A stretch of DNA of 64,000 nucleotides from Roseibium album (GCF_001404515.1 NZ_CXWE01000001.1:62001-126000), one strand, 5' to 3'. Counted from the first letter of the stretch, positions 16,329-24,733 are shown. The notes: generated by a model not told the origin, from the sequence alone. A program made the numbers and translations.

Positions 16329-17185
16329 GGCCCCTCCCGTCGAAGCCATCTTGGATTGCTGAGCTTGCCCGCCACGGCAATTACCGCGAAGGAAAGAACC
16401 ATCAGAACCAGTGACAGGGCAGCGCCAAGCGGCCAGTTGAACGCGATGCCGAACTGGGAAAAAATCAACCGGCCATAGGTCAGTCCATTCACGCCACCTA
16501 CCAGTTCGGGGGCCAGGAAATCGCCAACGCTGAGAACGAAGGTGAACATCACTCCGACGACTGCAGAAGGAAAGGACAACGGAAGAACAATAGTCCAGAA
16601 AATACGGATCGGGCCGGCGCCGAGATCCCGTGCGGCATTGATGGTTGCGTCTGGAATGCGTTCCAGTCCGACAAACGTGGTCAGAATGCTGAACGGTACC
16701 AGTGCGAAGACGAGCGTCATTCGCACCGCGGTCAAGTTGAACAGGAAGACCGACAGAGGCTCGTCAATCAGGCCGATCCAGATCAGAAACTGATTTAGAA
16801 AGCCTGTGTGTCCCAAAAGGCCACGCATTGAATAGATCTTGATCACGTAGCTCATCATCAGAGGTATGGCGACCGCAAAGATCAATGTGTATTTCAATGC
16901 TGGCCGTTGCCGGTTGATGAACACCGCAACAATGTAACCGGTGACGAAGCAGAGTATTGAAACCTCGACGGCGATCCTCAAGGTTTTTCCCAACACCTTG
17001 CGGTAGACCGGGTCACTTGCCACTTCGACATAGTTGTCGAGGGACAGGGCATGAACGATGGACCCGCCTTCGACCCCGAAAAAACCGTAGACCAGAAATG
17101 CGGCGATCGGGATCAGGACTGCCATCAGCAAAAATGCCCAGATGGAAACACGCCAGATCGCGACCGAAAACCAATGCGCGGTCAT
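16325..17185 (-). CDS. Spermidine/putrescine-type ABC transporter permease (PotB-like)
   Basis: 286-residue permease of the PotB branch. After the first helix comes the periplasmic loop containing SLDNYVEV, then a block of spans with the EAA loop AARDLGAGPIRIFWTIVLPL and the typical GDFLAPELVGG sequence. ATGA overlaps on both sides (with the ATPase upstream and the PotC-like permease downstream) show a coupled transporter operon. Confidence 0.92.
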   Translation of the reverse strand: MTAHWFSVAIWRVSIWAFLLMAVLIPIAAFLVYGFFGVEGGSIVHALSLDNYVEVASDPVYRKVLGKTLRIAVEVSILCFVTGYIVAVFINRQRPALKYTLIFAVAIPLMMSYVIKIYSMRGLLGHTGFLNQFLIWIGLIDEPLSVFLFNLTAVRMTLVFALVPFSILTTFVGLERIPDATINAARDLGAGPIRIFWTIVLPLSFPSAVVGVMFTFVLSVGDFLAPELVGGVNGLTYGRLIFSQFGIAFNWPLGAALSLVLMVLSFAVIAVAGKLSNPRWLRREGP

Positions 17186-18207
17186 CTCGGACCGGCACCA
17201 GGAATGACCGTACAGTCACAGTCCGGAAATCCCAATATGGTTTCCTCGCCAAGTTCGATCGTGTCACCACGTCCCGGTCTCCGGACCAGGATCTCACGGC
17301 CAGTCGCCGTACGGAATGTCAACAGGGTGTTGTCGCCATGAAACCGCCGATCCGTGAGAACAGCACGGCTTTTCAGCCTGGCATGCGTTTCACCGACCTG
17401 AACGGACTCGGGGCGTATTGTCAGTACGTTGGAACCGCTGTGCGGCGTTGCCGCCCTGCCAAACTCCGTGTCGCCGTTATCGTCCATTTGAAAGAGGTTG
17501 TTCAGTCCGATGAATTCCGCAACGAAAGTGGTCCTGGGTGCGTGATACAAAGCATCCGGCGTATCAACCTGCTCAATTCGTCCCTGATTGAGGATGCAGA
17601 TACGATCAGACAGAGAAATTGCCTCGTCCTGGTCATGGGTCACGAAAACAAATGTCAGCCCCAGGTCCCTGTGCAATTCCTTCAAGAAGCGCTGCATCTG
17701 GCCTCGCAAGACGGCATCCAGCGCTGAAAGCGGCTCGTCCAGCAGAATTACCCTGGGCTCACAGACCAGAACACGGGCAATGGCCACACGCTGCTTCTGT
17801 CCGCCACTGAGCTGCGCCGGAAAGGCGTGGATCCTGTCTGAAAGTCCAACCCTGTCGATCATTTCGGTCACGGATTTTTTCAATACGCCGCCGCGTTGAC
17901 CCTTGACCCTTAGTCCAAACGCCACATTGTCGAAAACGGTCATGTGCGGAAACAAGGCATAGCCTTGAAAGACGGTGTTGAACGGTCGCTTTTCCATTGG
18001 ATGCGACGTGATGTCGGTTTCCCCGTGCACGATCCTGCCCTGATCCGGCATTTCAATGCCGGCGATTGCTTTCAGAAGTGTCGTCTTGCCCGAACCGCTG
18101 GCCCCGAGCAGCGAAAAGAACGCCCCCGAGCCAATCGTCAGGTTTATCTGCTTCAGTACCCAGGTGCTGCCGTAGCATTTGCCAAGCTCATCAAGGATAA
18201 GATCCAT
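17182..18207 (-). CDS. Spermidine/putrescine-type ABC transporter ATP-binding protein (PotA-like)
   Basis: 341-residue ATPase. Walker A GASGSGKT lies at 35-42, Q-loop Gln 81, signature LSGGQ at 133-137, Walker B ILLDEP at 154-159. A C-terminal TOBE-type domain (about 270-341, from LTIRPESVQVGE) follows. The start was placed at the ATG 7 nt after the enolase-family stop rather than the upstream alternative, which lies inside that gene. It energises the PotB/PotC-like pair. Confidence 0.93.
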   Translation of the reverse strand: MDLILDELGKCYGSTWVLKQINLTIGSGAFFSLLGASGSGKTTLLKAIAGIEMPDQGRIVHGETDITSHPMEKRPFNTVFQGYALFPHMTVFDNVAFGLRVKGQRGGVLKKSVTEMIDRVGLSDRIHAFPAQLSGGQKQRVAIARVLVCEPRVILLDEPLSALDAVLRGQMQRFLKELHRDLGLTFVFVTHDQDEAISLSDRICILNQGRIEQVDTPDALYHAPRTTFVAEFIGLNNLFQMDDNGDTEFGRAATPHSGSNVLTIRPESVQVGETHARLKSRAVLTDRRFHGDNTLLTFRTATGREILVRRPGRGDTIELGEETILGFPDCDCTVIPGAGPR

Positions 18208-18214
18208 GTTGTCC

Positions 18215-19390
18215 TCATGGTTGTGCGTAGGCGCGCACCGCATCCCAGTTGAGATCAACGCCGAGGCCTGGCGCGTCGTCCAACCCGACAATGACACCGT
18301 CCTGCATGGACACGCCGCCCAACGTCAATTCCTTGCGCAGTTTCTCGATGCACAGTTCCTGCGGCAGGAATTCGATAAACTTGCAATGGGGTGTAACCGC
18401 GGAAAAGTGTGCAGTCGCTGCAGTCGATACACCGGTTTTCCAGCAATGCGGCACGATGGTCAGATCGTGTCGCGCGGCCATGTCAGCGACAAGCAAGGCC
18501 TCGGACAATCCACCCACCCGACCTATGTCGGGTTGCGGGATCGACACGCCACCACAAGCTATCAGGTCGGCGAATTCGTGTCGTGTCGACAACCACTCCC
18601 CCATGGCGATCGGGATATCCACCAATTCGGAAAGCTTGCGGTGTTCACTCAGATCATCGCACCAGACCGGGGTCTCGACAAAGTACAAGTCGAAATCGAG
18701 CCAGTCCTTCATAACCGCAGCGGCGCTGACGGCATCGGGGAACATGTACTGGACATCAACCATCAGGGTCACGTCATCGCCAACCGTGCGACGAACCTCG
18801 CTGATCAGTTCTGTGTGCCTGTCGTATGGCTCTTTCATGCCGTCGTGAGCATAGGGGCCGTTCATTGTGATTTCAGCTTTCATCGCGCGAAAACCGAGTG
18901 TTCTGGCGCGCTCCGCGGCCTGACACAGTGCATCGCGATAATCGTGAAACCCGACACCATGTGGTTGAAGAGAGGCATAGGGCACCACCGGATCGCTTCG
19001 CCGTTGCCGGCCGAGCAATTGCCATACAGGCTTGTTCTCGCGCTTTCCCAACAGGTCCCAGAGTGCCATCTCGACGGCACCAAGTGCATGGATGACGGCA
19101 CCGCGCCTGCCGTTCATCGCGGTTGCGACATAGGCGCGTTCCCAAAAGACGCGAATATCCTCGACGGGTTCCGACATCAGGATATCGCGAAGGCACAATC
19201 CCATTGTATGGGTGCCGGGGGCATCGATACAGGCGCGCCCGATCCAGGGATTTACGTCCGATTCTCCATATCCCCTGTTGCCGCGCTCATCTTCGACAAC
19301 AACAAGGAGGCTGTCCTGCGCCGAGGACGTCAGTGTTTCGTCGAAATCATCCGCCAACAGGACGTGGATCTCGAGATTTTTTATCTGCAT
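18215..19390 (-). CDS. Enolase-superfamily (mandelate racemase / muconate lactonizing) dehydratase
   Basis: 391 residues with the MR_MLE N-terminal capping domain and C-terminal barrel. Metal ligands are readable as D212 (VDVQ), E239 (FVETP) and E265 (GEW). The Asp-His dyad D288 (QPDIGR) and H315 (VPHCWK) mark the mandelate-racemase type of acid-sugar dehydratases. The second-strand base motif reads K171-A-E instead of the common KxK, so the reaction may differ in stereochemistry. It sits between the binding-protein gene and the PotA-like gene in one operon. Dehydration of an aldonate-type acid to a 2-keto-3-deoxy acid is the likely reaction; substrate unknown. Confidence 0.9.
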   Translation of the reverse strand: MQIKNLEIHVLLADDFDETLTSSAQDSLLVVVEDERGNRGYGESDVNPWIGRACIDAPGTHTMGLCLRDILMSEPVEDIRVFWERAYVATAMNGRRGAVIHALGAVEMALWDLLGKRENKPVWQLLGRQRRSDPVVPYASLQPHGVGFHDYRDALCQAAERARTLGFRAMKAEITMNGPYAHDGMKEPYDRHTELISEVRRTVGDDVTLMVDVQYMFPDAVSAAAVMKDWLDFDLYFVETPVWCDDLSEHRKLSELVDIPIAMGEWLSTRHEFADLIACGGVSIPQPDIGRVGGLSEALLVADMAARHDLTIVPHCWKTGVSTAATAHFSAVTPHCKFIEFLPQELCIEKLRKELTLGGVSMQDGVIVGLDDAPGLGVDLNWDAVRAYAQP

Positions 19391-19416
19391 TTCACGGGTC
19401 TCGATACTGACCGTTA

Positions 19417-19445
19417 CCGGGGCGCGGTCAAGTCCGACGCCCCGG
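19417..19445 (-). other. Intercistronic stem-loop after the binding-protein gene
   Basis: Perfect inverted repeat CCGGGGCG / CGCCCCGG (8 bp, 13-nt loop) between the binding-protein stop and the enolase-family start, beginning 14 nt after the stop in the direction of transcription. No U-tract is present. It probably protects the upstream message or lowers expression of the downstream genes. Confidence 0.55.
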
Positions 19446-19459
19446 AGCCGATGTTTCGT

Positions 19460-20470
19460 CTACTTCGTTGCCGCTTTCACTTCATTCCAGAGGCGAACTC
19501 GGGCGTCCATGTCCTCCACGGGCTTCAGCCAGACCAGGTTGTCGGCATAGTCCAGTCCTTCGGCTTCCATGGTGGTCGGCCCATAGCCGTATTTGCTGTT
19601 AAGCACCTCGCCCACTTCCGGGCGCAACGAATAGTCTGCCCAGGCATGGGCGCAATCAAGATCACCGGCACCCGCAGACAGGGCCCACGTGTCCAGCCAG
19701 CCGACCGCACCTTCTTTGGGGATCGAATAGACCGCATTGTAGCCCCGCTCGCGCAACTGGCCGAGCTGCGGCTCGCCCATGGAGAGCATCATTGTTGCAG
19801 CACCGCTTTCCCAGACAGCAACACCATCTTCAAACCCCGCGTAGTAGCTCAGCAGGTTCCCCTTGAGGTCGATGAGCTTGTCGCGCACTTGCACCATTTG
19901 TTCGTCGGTCAAATCGAACGGGTCATCAAACCCCAGGTAAAGTGCTGCCATGACAATGTTGTTGTTGGAATCGTCGAGCGCTATGACGCGCTGCGCATTC
20001 TCAGGATCCCACATGGCACCCCAGGATGTCGGTGCATCGCTCAATTCGTCAGCGTCGTATATCAACCCCTGCGAGCCCCATGCGATGGGGATGCCCAACC
20101 TTTTCTCGCCATCCTGCACGGCCGCCACTTCCTGAAATGCCGGGAGCAGATTGTTGATGTTGGACAACTTCTGATCGTCGAAGGCTTGCAGCAATCCCGC
20201 CTCCGCATAACGCGGATAAAGGCTGGTATCGATCGAAACAAGGTCGAAGTCTGTTCCGTCGGAACCAGCCATTTTGGCGAACATCTCGTCAACGCCACCA
20301 ACATAACTGACTGCGACCTTGCAGCCGCTGGCTTCTTCAAATGGGACCCGCCACGCGTCGTCGGCATATCCCTCAAAGGCAAGCAAACGCACTTCCTGTG
20401 CAGATGCAGTGCTGCCGATGGCAAATGTGGCTAAGCAAACAGCCATCATTGGAAATTTCAGTTTTGGCAT
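19460..20470 (-). CDS. Spermidine/putrescine-type ABC transporter substrate-binding protein (PotD-like)
   Basis: 336-residue periplasmic binding protein of the PotD/SBP_bac_8 type. The signal peptide occupies about residues 1-24, with cleavage after STASA. Typical features are LLAFEGYADDAW at the mature N-terminus, FDLVSIDTSLYPRYAEAGLL and the IPIAWGSQGLIYDAD segment. It is the first gene of the minus-strand operon and is preceded by GGAGGAGAA close to the ATG. The GntR gene ends 18 nt upstream, so the regulator could be co-transcribed. The ligand is not predictable from sequence alone. Confidence 0.92.
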   Translation of the reverse strand: MPKLKFPMMAVCLATFAIGSTASAQEVRLLAFEGYADDAWRVPFEEASGCKVAVSYVGGVDEMFAKMAGSDGTDFDLVSIDTSLYPRYAEAGLLQAFDDQKLSNINNLLPAFQEVAAVQDGEKRLGIPIAWGSQGLIYDADELSDAPTSWGAMWDPENAQRVIALDDSNNNIVMAALYLGFDDPFDLTDEQMVQVRDKLIDLKGNLLSYYAGFEDGVAVWESGAATMMLSMGEPQLGQLRERGYNAVYSIPKEGAVGWLDTWALSAGAGDLDCAHAWADYSLRPEVGEVLNSKYGYGPTTMEAEGLDYADNLVWLKPVEDMDARVRLWNEVKAATK

Positions 20471-20488
20471 GTTCTCCTCCTGGATTGA

Positions 20489-21121
20489 TTACTCGGTTAC
20501 GCCGAACTCCGGCCAAACGTGATCCGCGACCGTTGAGTCCAGTTTTTCAAGATCACCGCTCAACAGGACATCCCGGAGATGCAAGTGCTTCGGCACGACT
20601 TCATCCAGGTTCGTGGGGACATAAAGTTCGAGCCGGAAAATTATCCGGAGCTGCAGTTCCAGCCCCGACCAGATCTTGCGAATGAGGTCGTTCCCCGAAA
20701 GATCGATCAGAAATCGATGAAAGGCGATATCTGCCCTCGCGACATCCTCCCGGCTTTCGTGTTCAGCCGCCCATTTCATTTCCTCGATGATCGCGTTCAA
20801 CGTTATCCTGTGCTCTTGCCTTGACAGATGTACGACGGCGTCCCGCATCGCGATCGGTTCGAGAGCGGCACGTACACGGCAAATTTCGTTTATCTGTTTG
20901 GCGGAGAAGGCCTTGACGTTCATTCCGCCGCGTTCCCGGGCCTCGAGCACGCCTTGCGATTCCAATCGTCCCATTGCTTCGCGCAGTGGAATGCGACTGA
21001 CACCCAGGCGTTCTGAGATCATAACCTCGCGAACGCGCTGTGCGCGGCCAAGCTCACCGCAGGAAATCATATCAACGAGCCGGTCGATCACGCTCTCTTC
21101 CGATTTCAAATTAGACTGCAT
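20489..21121 (-). CDS. GntR-family transcriptional regulator with FCD domain
   Basis: 210-residue FadR-type regulator. The winged helix-turn-helix covers about residues 10-75 (MISERLGVSRIPLREAMGRLESQGVLEARE). The all-helical FCD ligand domain follows, with metal-site residues in ADIAFHRFLIDLSGN and the final HLHLRDVLLSGD helix. The ATG at 21121 is chosen because GGAAA lies upstream and a tandem palindrome lies just beyond. An ATG at 21133 has no ribosome-binding site and would put the operator right against the start. It probably represses its own operon and the divergent lactonase, with a pathway acid as inducer. Confidence 0.9.
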   Translation of the reverse strand: MQSNLKSEESVIDRLVDMISCGELGRAQRVREVMISERLGVSRIPLREAMGRLESQGVLEARERGGMNVKAFSAKQINEICRVRAALEPIAMRDAVVHLSRQEHRITLNAIIEEMKWAAEHESREDVARADIAFHRFLIDLSGNDLIRKIWSGLELQLRIIFRLELYVPTNLDEVVPKHLHLRDVLLSGDLEKLDSTVADHVWPEFGVTE

Positions 21122-21134
21122 ACCGTTTTCCATA

Positions 21135-21162
21135 TTGTATACATTTATAATTTTGTATACAA
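21135..21162. promoter_or_regulatory. Tandem GntR/FCD operator candidate in the divergent promoter
   Basis: Two copies of TGTATACA (TTGTATACA at 21135-21143 and TTGTATACAA at 21153-21162), centres 18 bp apart, lie between the GntR gene and the divergent SMP-30 gene. FCD-type GntR proteins are known to bind short palindromes with a central GTnnAC core, which these match. Spacing of nearly two helical turns allows two dimers on one DNA face. Confidence 0.7.
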
Positions 21163-21195
21163 AGAGCTCGGAAATTGTCAAGTGAGTATCCGTTG

Positions 21196-22137
21196 ATGCA
21201 AGACACAGTCGAATTCAGACGCCTTCCCGGACCGGTCGATGAGCTCCCGGAGTCTCCTTGCTGGCAAAGTGCGATAAGCCAGGTGTTTTGGGTCGATCAT
21301 TGTTCAAAGTCACTGCGATCATTCGGATTGTCCGAATCGAGCTGCAGAGTTTTCGACCTTGAAACGGATGGAAATCTGCGATTTGTAAAATCGCAGTCCG
21401 ACAGTGCGCTGCTGGTTGGATCGGAGCGGGGCATCTACCAGTTCGATATCGGGACGGCGATTCTCGCCGAGTTCGGAAACCCGCCGCCGCTGTCAGCTGA
21501 CACCTGCATCAACGACGGAGCGATAGGCCCGGACGGTGAGGTGGTCGTCGCGATCAGCGATCAGAACGAGGAAATGCCCCTAGGCGGCTTCTACAAGCTG
21601 AGTGACGGGACCTGGGACTGCATCCATGATCGCGTAATCGTCGCCAATGGCCCGGCATTCAGTCCGTGTGGCCGGATGCTTTATCTCTCCGATACCTTCG
21701 GGCGCTGCATTTTGCGGTATGAGTTCGAAACCGGGCTCACAGAGCGATTTTGCGATCTATCGGACCGTGAGGGATACCCGGACGGTCTGTTTGCAACTCC
21801 CAACGGTGATCTTCTTGTCAGTTACTGGGGTGGAGGCATGGTCGAGGTGCTGTCGCCAGGTGCAGTGCTTTTGCAGCGCTTTGAATTGGCTGCGAAAAAC
21901 GCAACTTGCTGCTGTGTCTTTCAATACTCAGATGCCCGGTACCTGCTGGTTTCCGCGGCTGGCGACAAGGATGGGTCTGCAGGTGTTTTCCTGCGAATTA
22001 TCGACAAGGGGGGGGAACAAACGCCTATTGAACCGTCTTCGGCAGGTTCGCGCGCAAGCGGTTGTGATCGGCGATCTCGCGGGAGCGTTTCGCGTCGACA
22101 ACGAGCGGATCGCCCTGGGGATCGAAGGCGTTCTTGA
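21196..22137 (+). CDS. SMP-30/gluconolactonase family protein with suspect 3' end
   Basis: Calcium-dependent lactonase of the six-bladed beta-propeller family. Conserved pieces are the early Glu in ELPESPCW, the CINDGAIGPDGEVVVA stretch (Asn/Asp ligands), PAFSPCGRMLYLSDTFGRCI and YPDGLFATPNGDLLVS. The start is the ATG at 21196. The annotated frame continues about 40 residues past a run of eight G (22008-22015) into Arg/Ser-rich sequence that is antisense to the next gene. One extra G would give a stop at 22029-22031, a natural end next to the convergent gene. The true C-terminus is therefore doubtful. It is divergent from the GntR gene and presumably opens the lactone made by the cluster SDR. 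Confidence 0.85.
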   Translation: MQDTVEFRRLPGPVDELPESPCWQSAISQVFWVDHCSKSLRSFGLSESSCRVFDLETDGNLRFVKSQSDSALLVGSERGIYQFDIGTAILAEFGNPPPLSADTCINDGAIGPDGEVVVAISDQNEEMPLGGFYKLSDGTWDCIHDRVIVANGPAFSPCGRMLYLSDTFGRCILRYEFETGLTERFCDLSDREGYPDGLFATPNGDLLVSYWGGGMVEVLSPGAVLLQRFELAAKNATCCCVFQYSDARYLLVSAAGDKDGSAGVFLRIIDKGGEQTPIEPSSAGSRASGCDRRSRGSVSRRQRADRPGDRRRS

Positions 22138-22591
22138 AGGTGAAGGCCGTTGCCGACGGTCCATTGTCACCGAGCAATTCATGACGCTCGACAGCTTCTT
22201 CCCAGTCTGGCCGGTGGTCTTGTGGAACCCACCAGAGCACATAAGGCGGATAGTCCACGGCTTCCTTGACGAAGAGATGACCCAATCTGAGGATCTGGGC
22301 ATGCGGGCCCCGATAAACGGCAGCAAGGGCGGCTTCCAGGTCCTGCCACAAGGAGATTGTGGACGGCGCCCAGCCATCGCCATTGTCTTCCCAGTATTTC
22401 GGAAAGACCTGCTCGCCCCAGAGGTCCGTGCCCGGTTCGTCCTCATATCCGGCGCGGGCAATGAAACCATCTGCACGCTCCATTGCGGCCCAGATGGCTG
22501 CTTCATTGCTGAAGAAATCATCATTTGCCGGATCATCCGCACGTGTCCGGAATTGTGCGAACGTGTAAAGCGCGAGCCAGTGTTCGGACAT
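22025..22591 (-). CDS. DUF3291-like protein
   Basis: 188-residue soluble protein beginning HWLALYTFAQFRTRADDP. Alternating aromatic and charged segments include WAAMERADGFIARAGYE, SISLWQDLEAALAAVYRG-like sequence and YVLWWVPQDHRPDW, which fit the monooxygenase-like DUF3291 pattern. There is no signal peptide. The gene converges on the SMP-30 gene and overlaps its annotated end by about 110 bp. No function is established; the family assignment is from memory of its W/H-rich pattern. Confidence 0.75.
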   Translation of the reverse strand: MSEHWLALYTFAQFRTRADDPANDDFFSNEAAIWAAMERADGFIARAGYEDEPGTDLWGEQVFPKYWEDNGDGWAPSTISLWQDLEAALAAVYRGPHAQILRLGHLFVKEAVDYPPYVLWWVPQDHRPDWEEAVERHELLGDNGPSATAFTFKNAFDPQGDPLVVDAKRSREIADHNRLRANLPKTVQ

Positions 22592-22771
22592 GTCCCCTCC
22601 CTGTCAGAACCAGCCGAACACTGTCCGCTATAAGGGGTGAATTCAAGCGTTTGTTGGCAGGCCGAAACAGTTTGTTGCGTCGTCCGGCTGGAAAAAACGA
22701 GTGAACTTGTCCTAAAACCACAATCTGACTTGCCGCCCGGCAACTCAAGTCCCGCCCGAAAGGATACCAGT

Positions 22772-23599
22772 TTGGACGATCTCAGCCTTTTCTCCCTCAG
22801 CCTGCTGGCGCTTTCACTTGTTGCCACGGGGGTCGTTGCCGGGATCATCGCGGGATTGCTGGGTGTCGGTGGCGGGATCGTCATCGTGCCGGTGCTCTAT
22901 TACATGTTCACCGCACTGAAGATCGATCCTGACGTATTGATGCATGTTGCTGTCGGTACGTCGCTGGCAACCATCCTTGCCACCGGTGCTTCGTCGGCGC
23001 GCGCGCATTACAAACGCGGCAGCGTCGACATGGATCTTCTCAAGCGTTGGTGGTGGGCAATTGCTCTGGGTGTGCTCGCCGGCGCGACGCTCGCCGGCAA
23101 CATTTCCGGTGGCGCCTTGACGTTTGTTTTCGGCGTCGTTGCCCTTGCCGTTGCCGCGAACATGATGCTTCGCAAGGAAGGGTCGCATCTTGCTGACAAG
23201 CTGCCCGGCTCACCCATCAGGGAAGTGCTCGGCTTCCTGATCGGCGGTATTTCCGTGATGATGGGAATTGGTGGCGGCACCCTCGGCGTGCCGACATTGA
23301 CGCTGTTCAACTATCCGATCCGCAAGGCGGTCGGGACCGCGGCGGCCATCGGACTGATCATCGCTGTGCCGGGGACATTGCTGTCGGTCTATTTCGGCTT
23401 TGATCTTGACGGCAGACCACCGCTTTCGCTTGGTTACGTCAACCTGATCGGCTTCATGCTGATCATCCCTGCATCGACCCTGACGGCCCCACTTGGCGCG
23501 AAAATCGCTCATGCGATTGATCCGGCAAAACTCAAACTTGTCTTCGCCCTGTTTCTCGGATTCACCGGACTTCGCATGATCTACGGTGTCTTCTTCTGA
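22772..23599 (+). CDS. TauE/SafE (TSUP) family sulfite/organosulfonate exporter-like permease
   Basis: 275-residue polytopic membrane protein. The first repeat carries GIIAGLLGVGGGIVIVPVLY and the second GISVMMGIGGGTLGVPTLTL, the duplicated glycine-rich motif of TSUP transporters. About eight spans are predicted. A TTG start at 22772 is chosen because AAAGGAT lies 7 nt upstream; the open frame continues further up with Cys/Ser-rich sequence that does not resemble the family. These proteins move sulfite, sulfonates or related anions; no sulfur-metabolism gene is adjacent. Confidence 0.88.
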   Translation: MDDLSLFSLSLLALSLVATGVVAGIIAGLLGVGGGIVIVPVLYYMFTALKIDPDVLMHVAVGTSLATILATGASSARAHYKRGSVDMDLLKRWWWAIALGVLAGATLAGNISGGALTFVFGVVALAVAANMMLRKEGSHLADKLPGSPIREVLGFLIGGISVMMGIGGGTLGVPTLTLFNYPIRKAVGTAAAIGLIIAVPGTLLSVYFGFDLDGRPPLSLGYVNLIGFMLIIPASTLTAPLGAKIAHAIDPAKLKLVFALFLGFTGLRMIYGVFF

Positions 23600-23715
23600 A
23601 CCGGCGACAATCATCCGTGATATGTGGATCAAAAGATTTCATTGGTCTTGAAACTATAATCTCGTGATAGTGGCGCGTCCTGAAACGGGCCTGTTCTCCA
23701 AGTCTTTGGTCTTGA

Positions 23716-24417
23716 ATGCTTGAAAAAAATGTCACCCTCAGCCTGCGAGGCTGCGTGCAGGGCGCCTTGATGTGCATCCCTGTCTTTCCGGGCATCATCG
23801 TGTTTGGTGCCGTGTTCGGCACCGTGGCCGCGCAAAAGGGATTGTCATTTCTGGAAGCGCTCCTGATGAATTCAATCGTGTTCGCGGGGGCGAGCCAATT
23901 CGTCGCCATGGAAATCTACAGCGACCCCCTGGATCGGCCGACATTGATCGCAATGGTGGGGATTACCGCCGCCATCAACATGCGCATGCTATTGATTGGC
24001 GCCAGCTTGCGTCCCTGGCTTGGTCAGGTGCCGGGATACAAGACCTATCCCGCACTGTTTTTTCTGACGGATCTCAACTGGCTGCTGACGCTGTCTCAAT
24101 ACGAAAAAGGGACTCGCGACTGGGGCATTTATCTGGGCAGCGGACTGATCGTCTGGGCTGTGTGGTCACTGTCCGTGATCCCGGGCTATTTCGCCGGCAG
24201 TCTCATTTCCGATCCGAAAACCTTCGGTCTCGATCTGGTGCTGCCAGCTTTTTTCGCCGCCCTGCTGGTGCCGCTCTGGAAAGGCAAACGCCAGACGGTC
24301 AGCTGGCTGATCGCCGGCGGCGTTGCCTGGGCGACCTGGGTCCTTTTCGGCGGTTACTGGAGCATTTTCACCGGCGCGGTTGCCGGAGCATTCGCCGGGG
24401 CCTATCTCGATGACTGA
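23716..24417 (+). CDS. azlC: AzlC-family branched-chain amino acid exporter subunit
   Basis: 233-residue membrane protein with the AzlC pattern: GCVQGALMCIPVFPGIIVFG at the start, NSIVFAGASQFVAMEI, and the AAINMRMLLIGASL segment followed by LFFLTDLNW. Its 3' end overlaps the small AzlD gene by 8 nt. AzlC and AzlD together are known to export branched-chain amino acids or analogues in Bacillus and Corynebacterium (BrnFE). No dedicated regulator gene is adjacent. Confidence 0.9.
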   Translation: MLEKNVTLSLRGCVQGALMCIPVFPGIIVFGAVFGTVAAQKGLSFLEALLMNSIVFAGASQFVAMEIYSDPLDRPTLIAMVGITAAINMRMLLIGASLRPWLGQVPGYKTYPALFFLTDLNWLLTLSQYEKGTRDWGIYLGSGLIVWAVWSLSVIPGYFAGSLISDPKTFGLDLVLPAFFAALLVPLWKGKRQTVSWLIAGGVAWATWVLFGGYWSIFTGAVAGAFAGAYLDD

Positions 24418-24733
24418 AGGTGCCTTTACCGCAGATACAATGGTTTTATTCGCGATCCTCGGTATGGCGACTGTCACCTATGCGCTGAGGGCCGGCGGTT
24501 ATTGGGTCATGGGACGCGTGACGGTCACACCGAAAATCAGACGTGGCCTGGAAGCCCTGCCTGGTGCGATCATTGTCTCCACGATACTGCCGATCATCCT
24601 GCAGGGTGGGCTGGTCGTCGGCTTGTGCATCATCGTTGCAGCCGCGGTTCAGCTCAGGTTGAAGAAGGAATATGTCGCCGTGTTTGCTGCCGCTGCCGTG
24701 GCAGCTGCTCTCAGGGCAGGTGGATTCCAGTAA
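24410..24733 (+). CDS. azlD: AzlD-family branched-chain amino acid exporter small subunit
   Basis: 107-residue protein with four hydrophobic helices and the AzlD sequence YALRAGGYWVMGRV followed by LEALPGAIIVSTILP. It starts at the ATG overlapping the azlC stop; the longer open frame is inside azlC. It is the obligate partner of AzlC. The gene ends 3 bp before the convergent kinase-fusion gene, leaving no room for an independent terminator. Confidence 0.88.
   Translation: MTEGAFTADTMVLFAILGMATVTYALRAGGYWVMGRVTVTPKIRRGLEALPGAIIVSTILPIILQGGLVVGLCIIVAAAVQLRLKKEYVAVFAAAAVAAALRAGGFQ

Noticed and set aside
18179-20434. 751-residue open frame on the plus strand
   Set aside because: Entirely antisense to the enolase-family and PotD-like genes, which have clear family motifs. 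Composition is Arg/His/Gln-rich with no recognisable domain; a typical long antisense frame in GC-rich DNA.
21647-22633. 328-residue plus-strand frame overlapping the SMP-30 and DUF3291 genes
   Set aside because: First part is an alternative frame of SMP-30 and the rest is antisense to the DUF3291 gene. It matters only as one of the frames reachable from the G tract.
22637-22771. N-terminal extension of the TauE/SafE gene
   Set aside because: Cys/Ser-rich, not membrane-like, and AAAGGAT is correctly placed only for the TTG at 22772.
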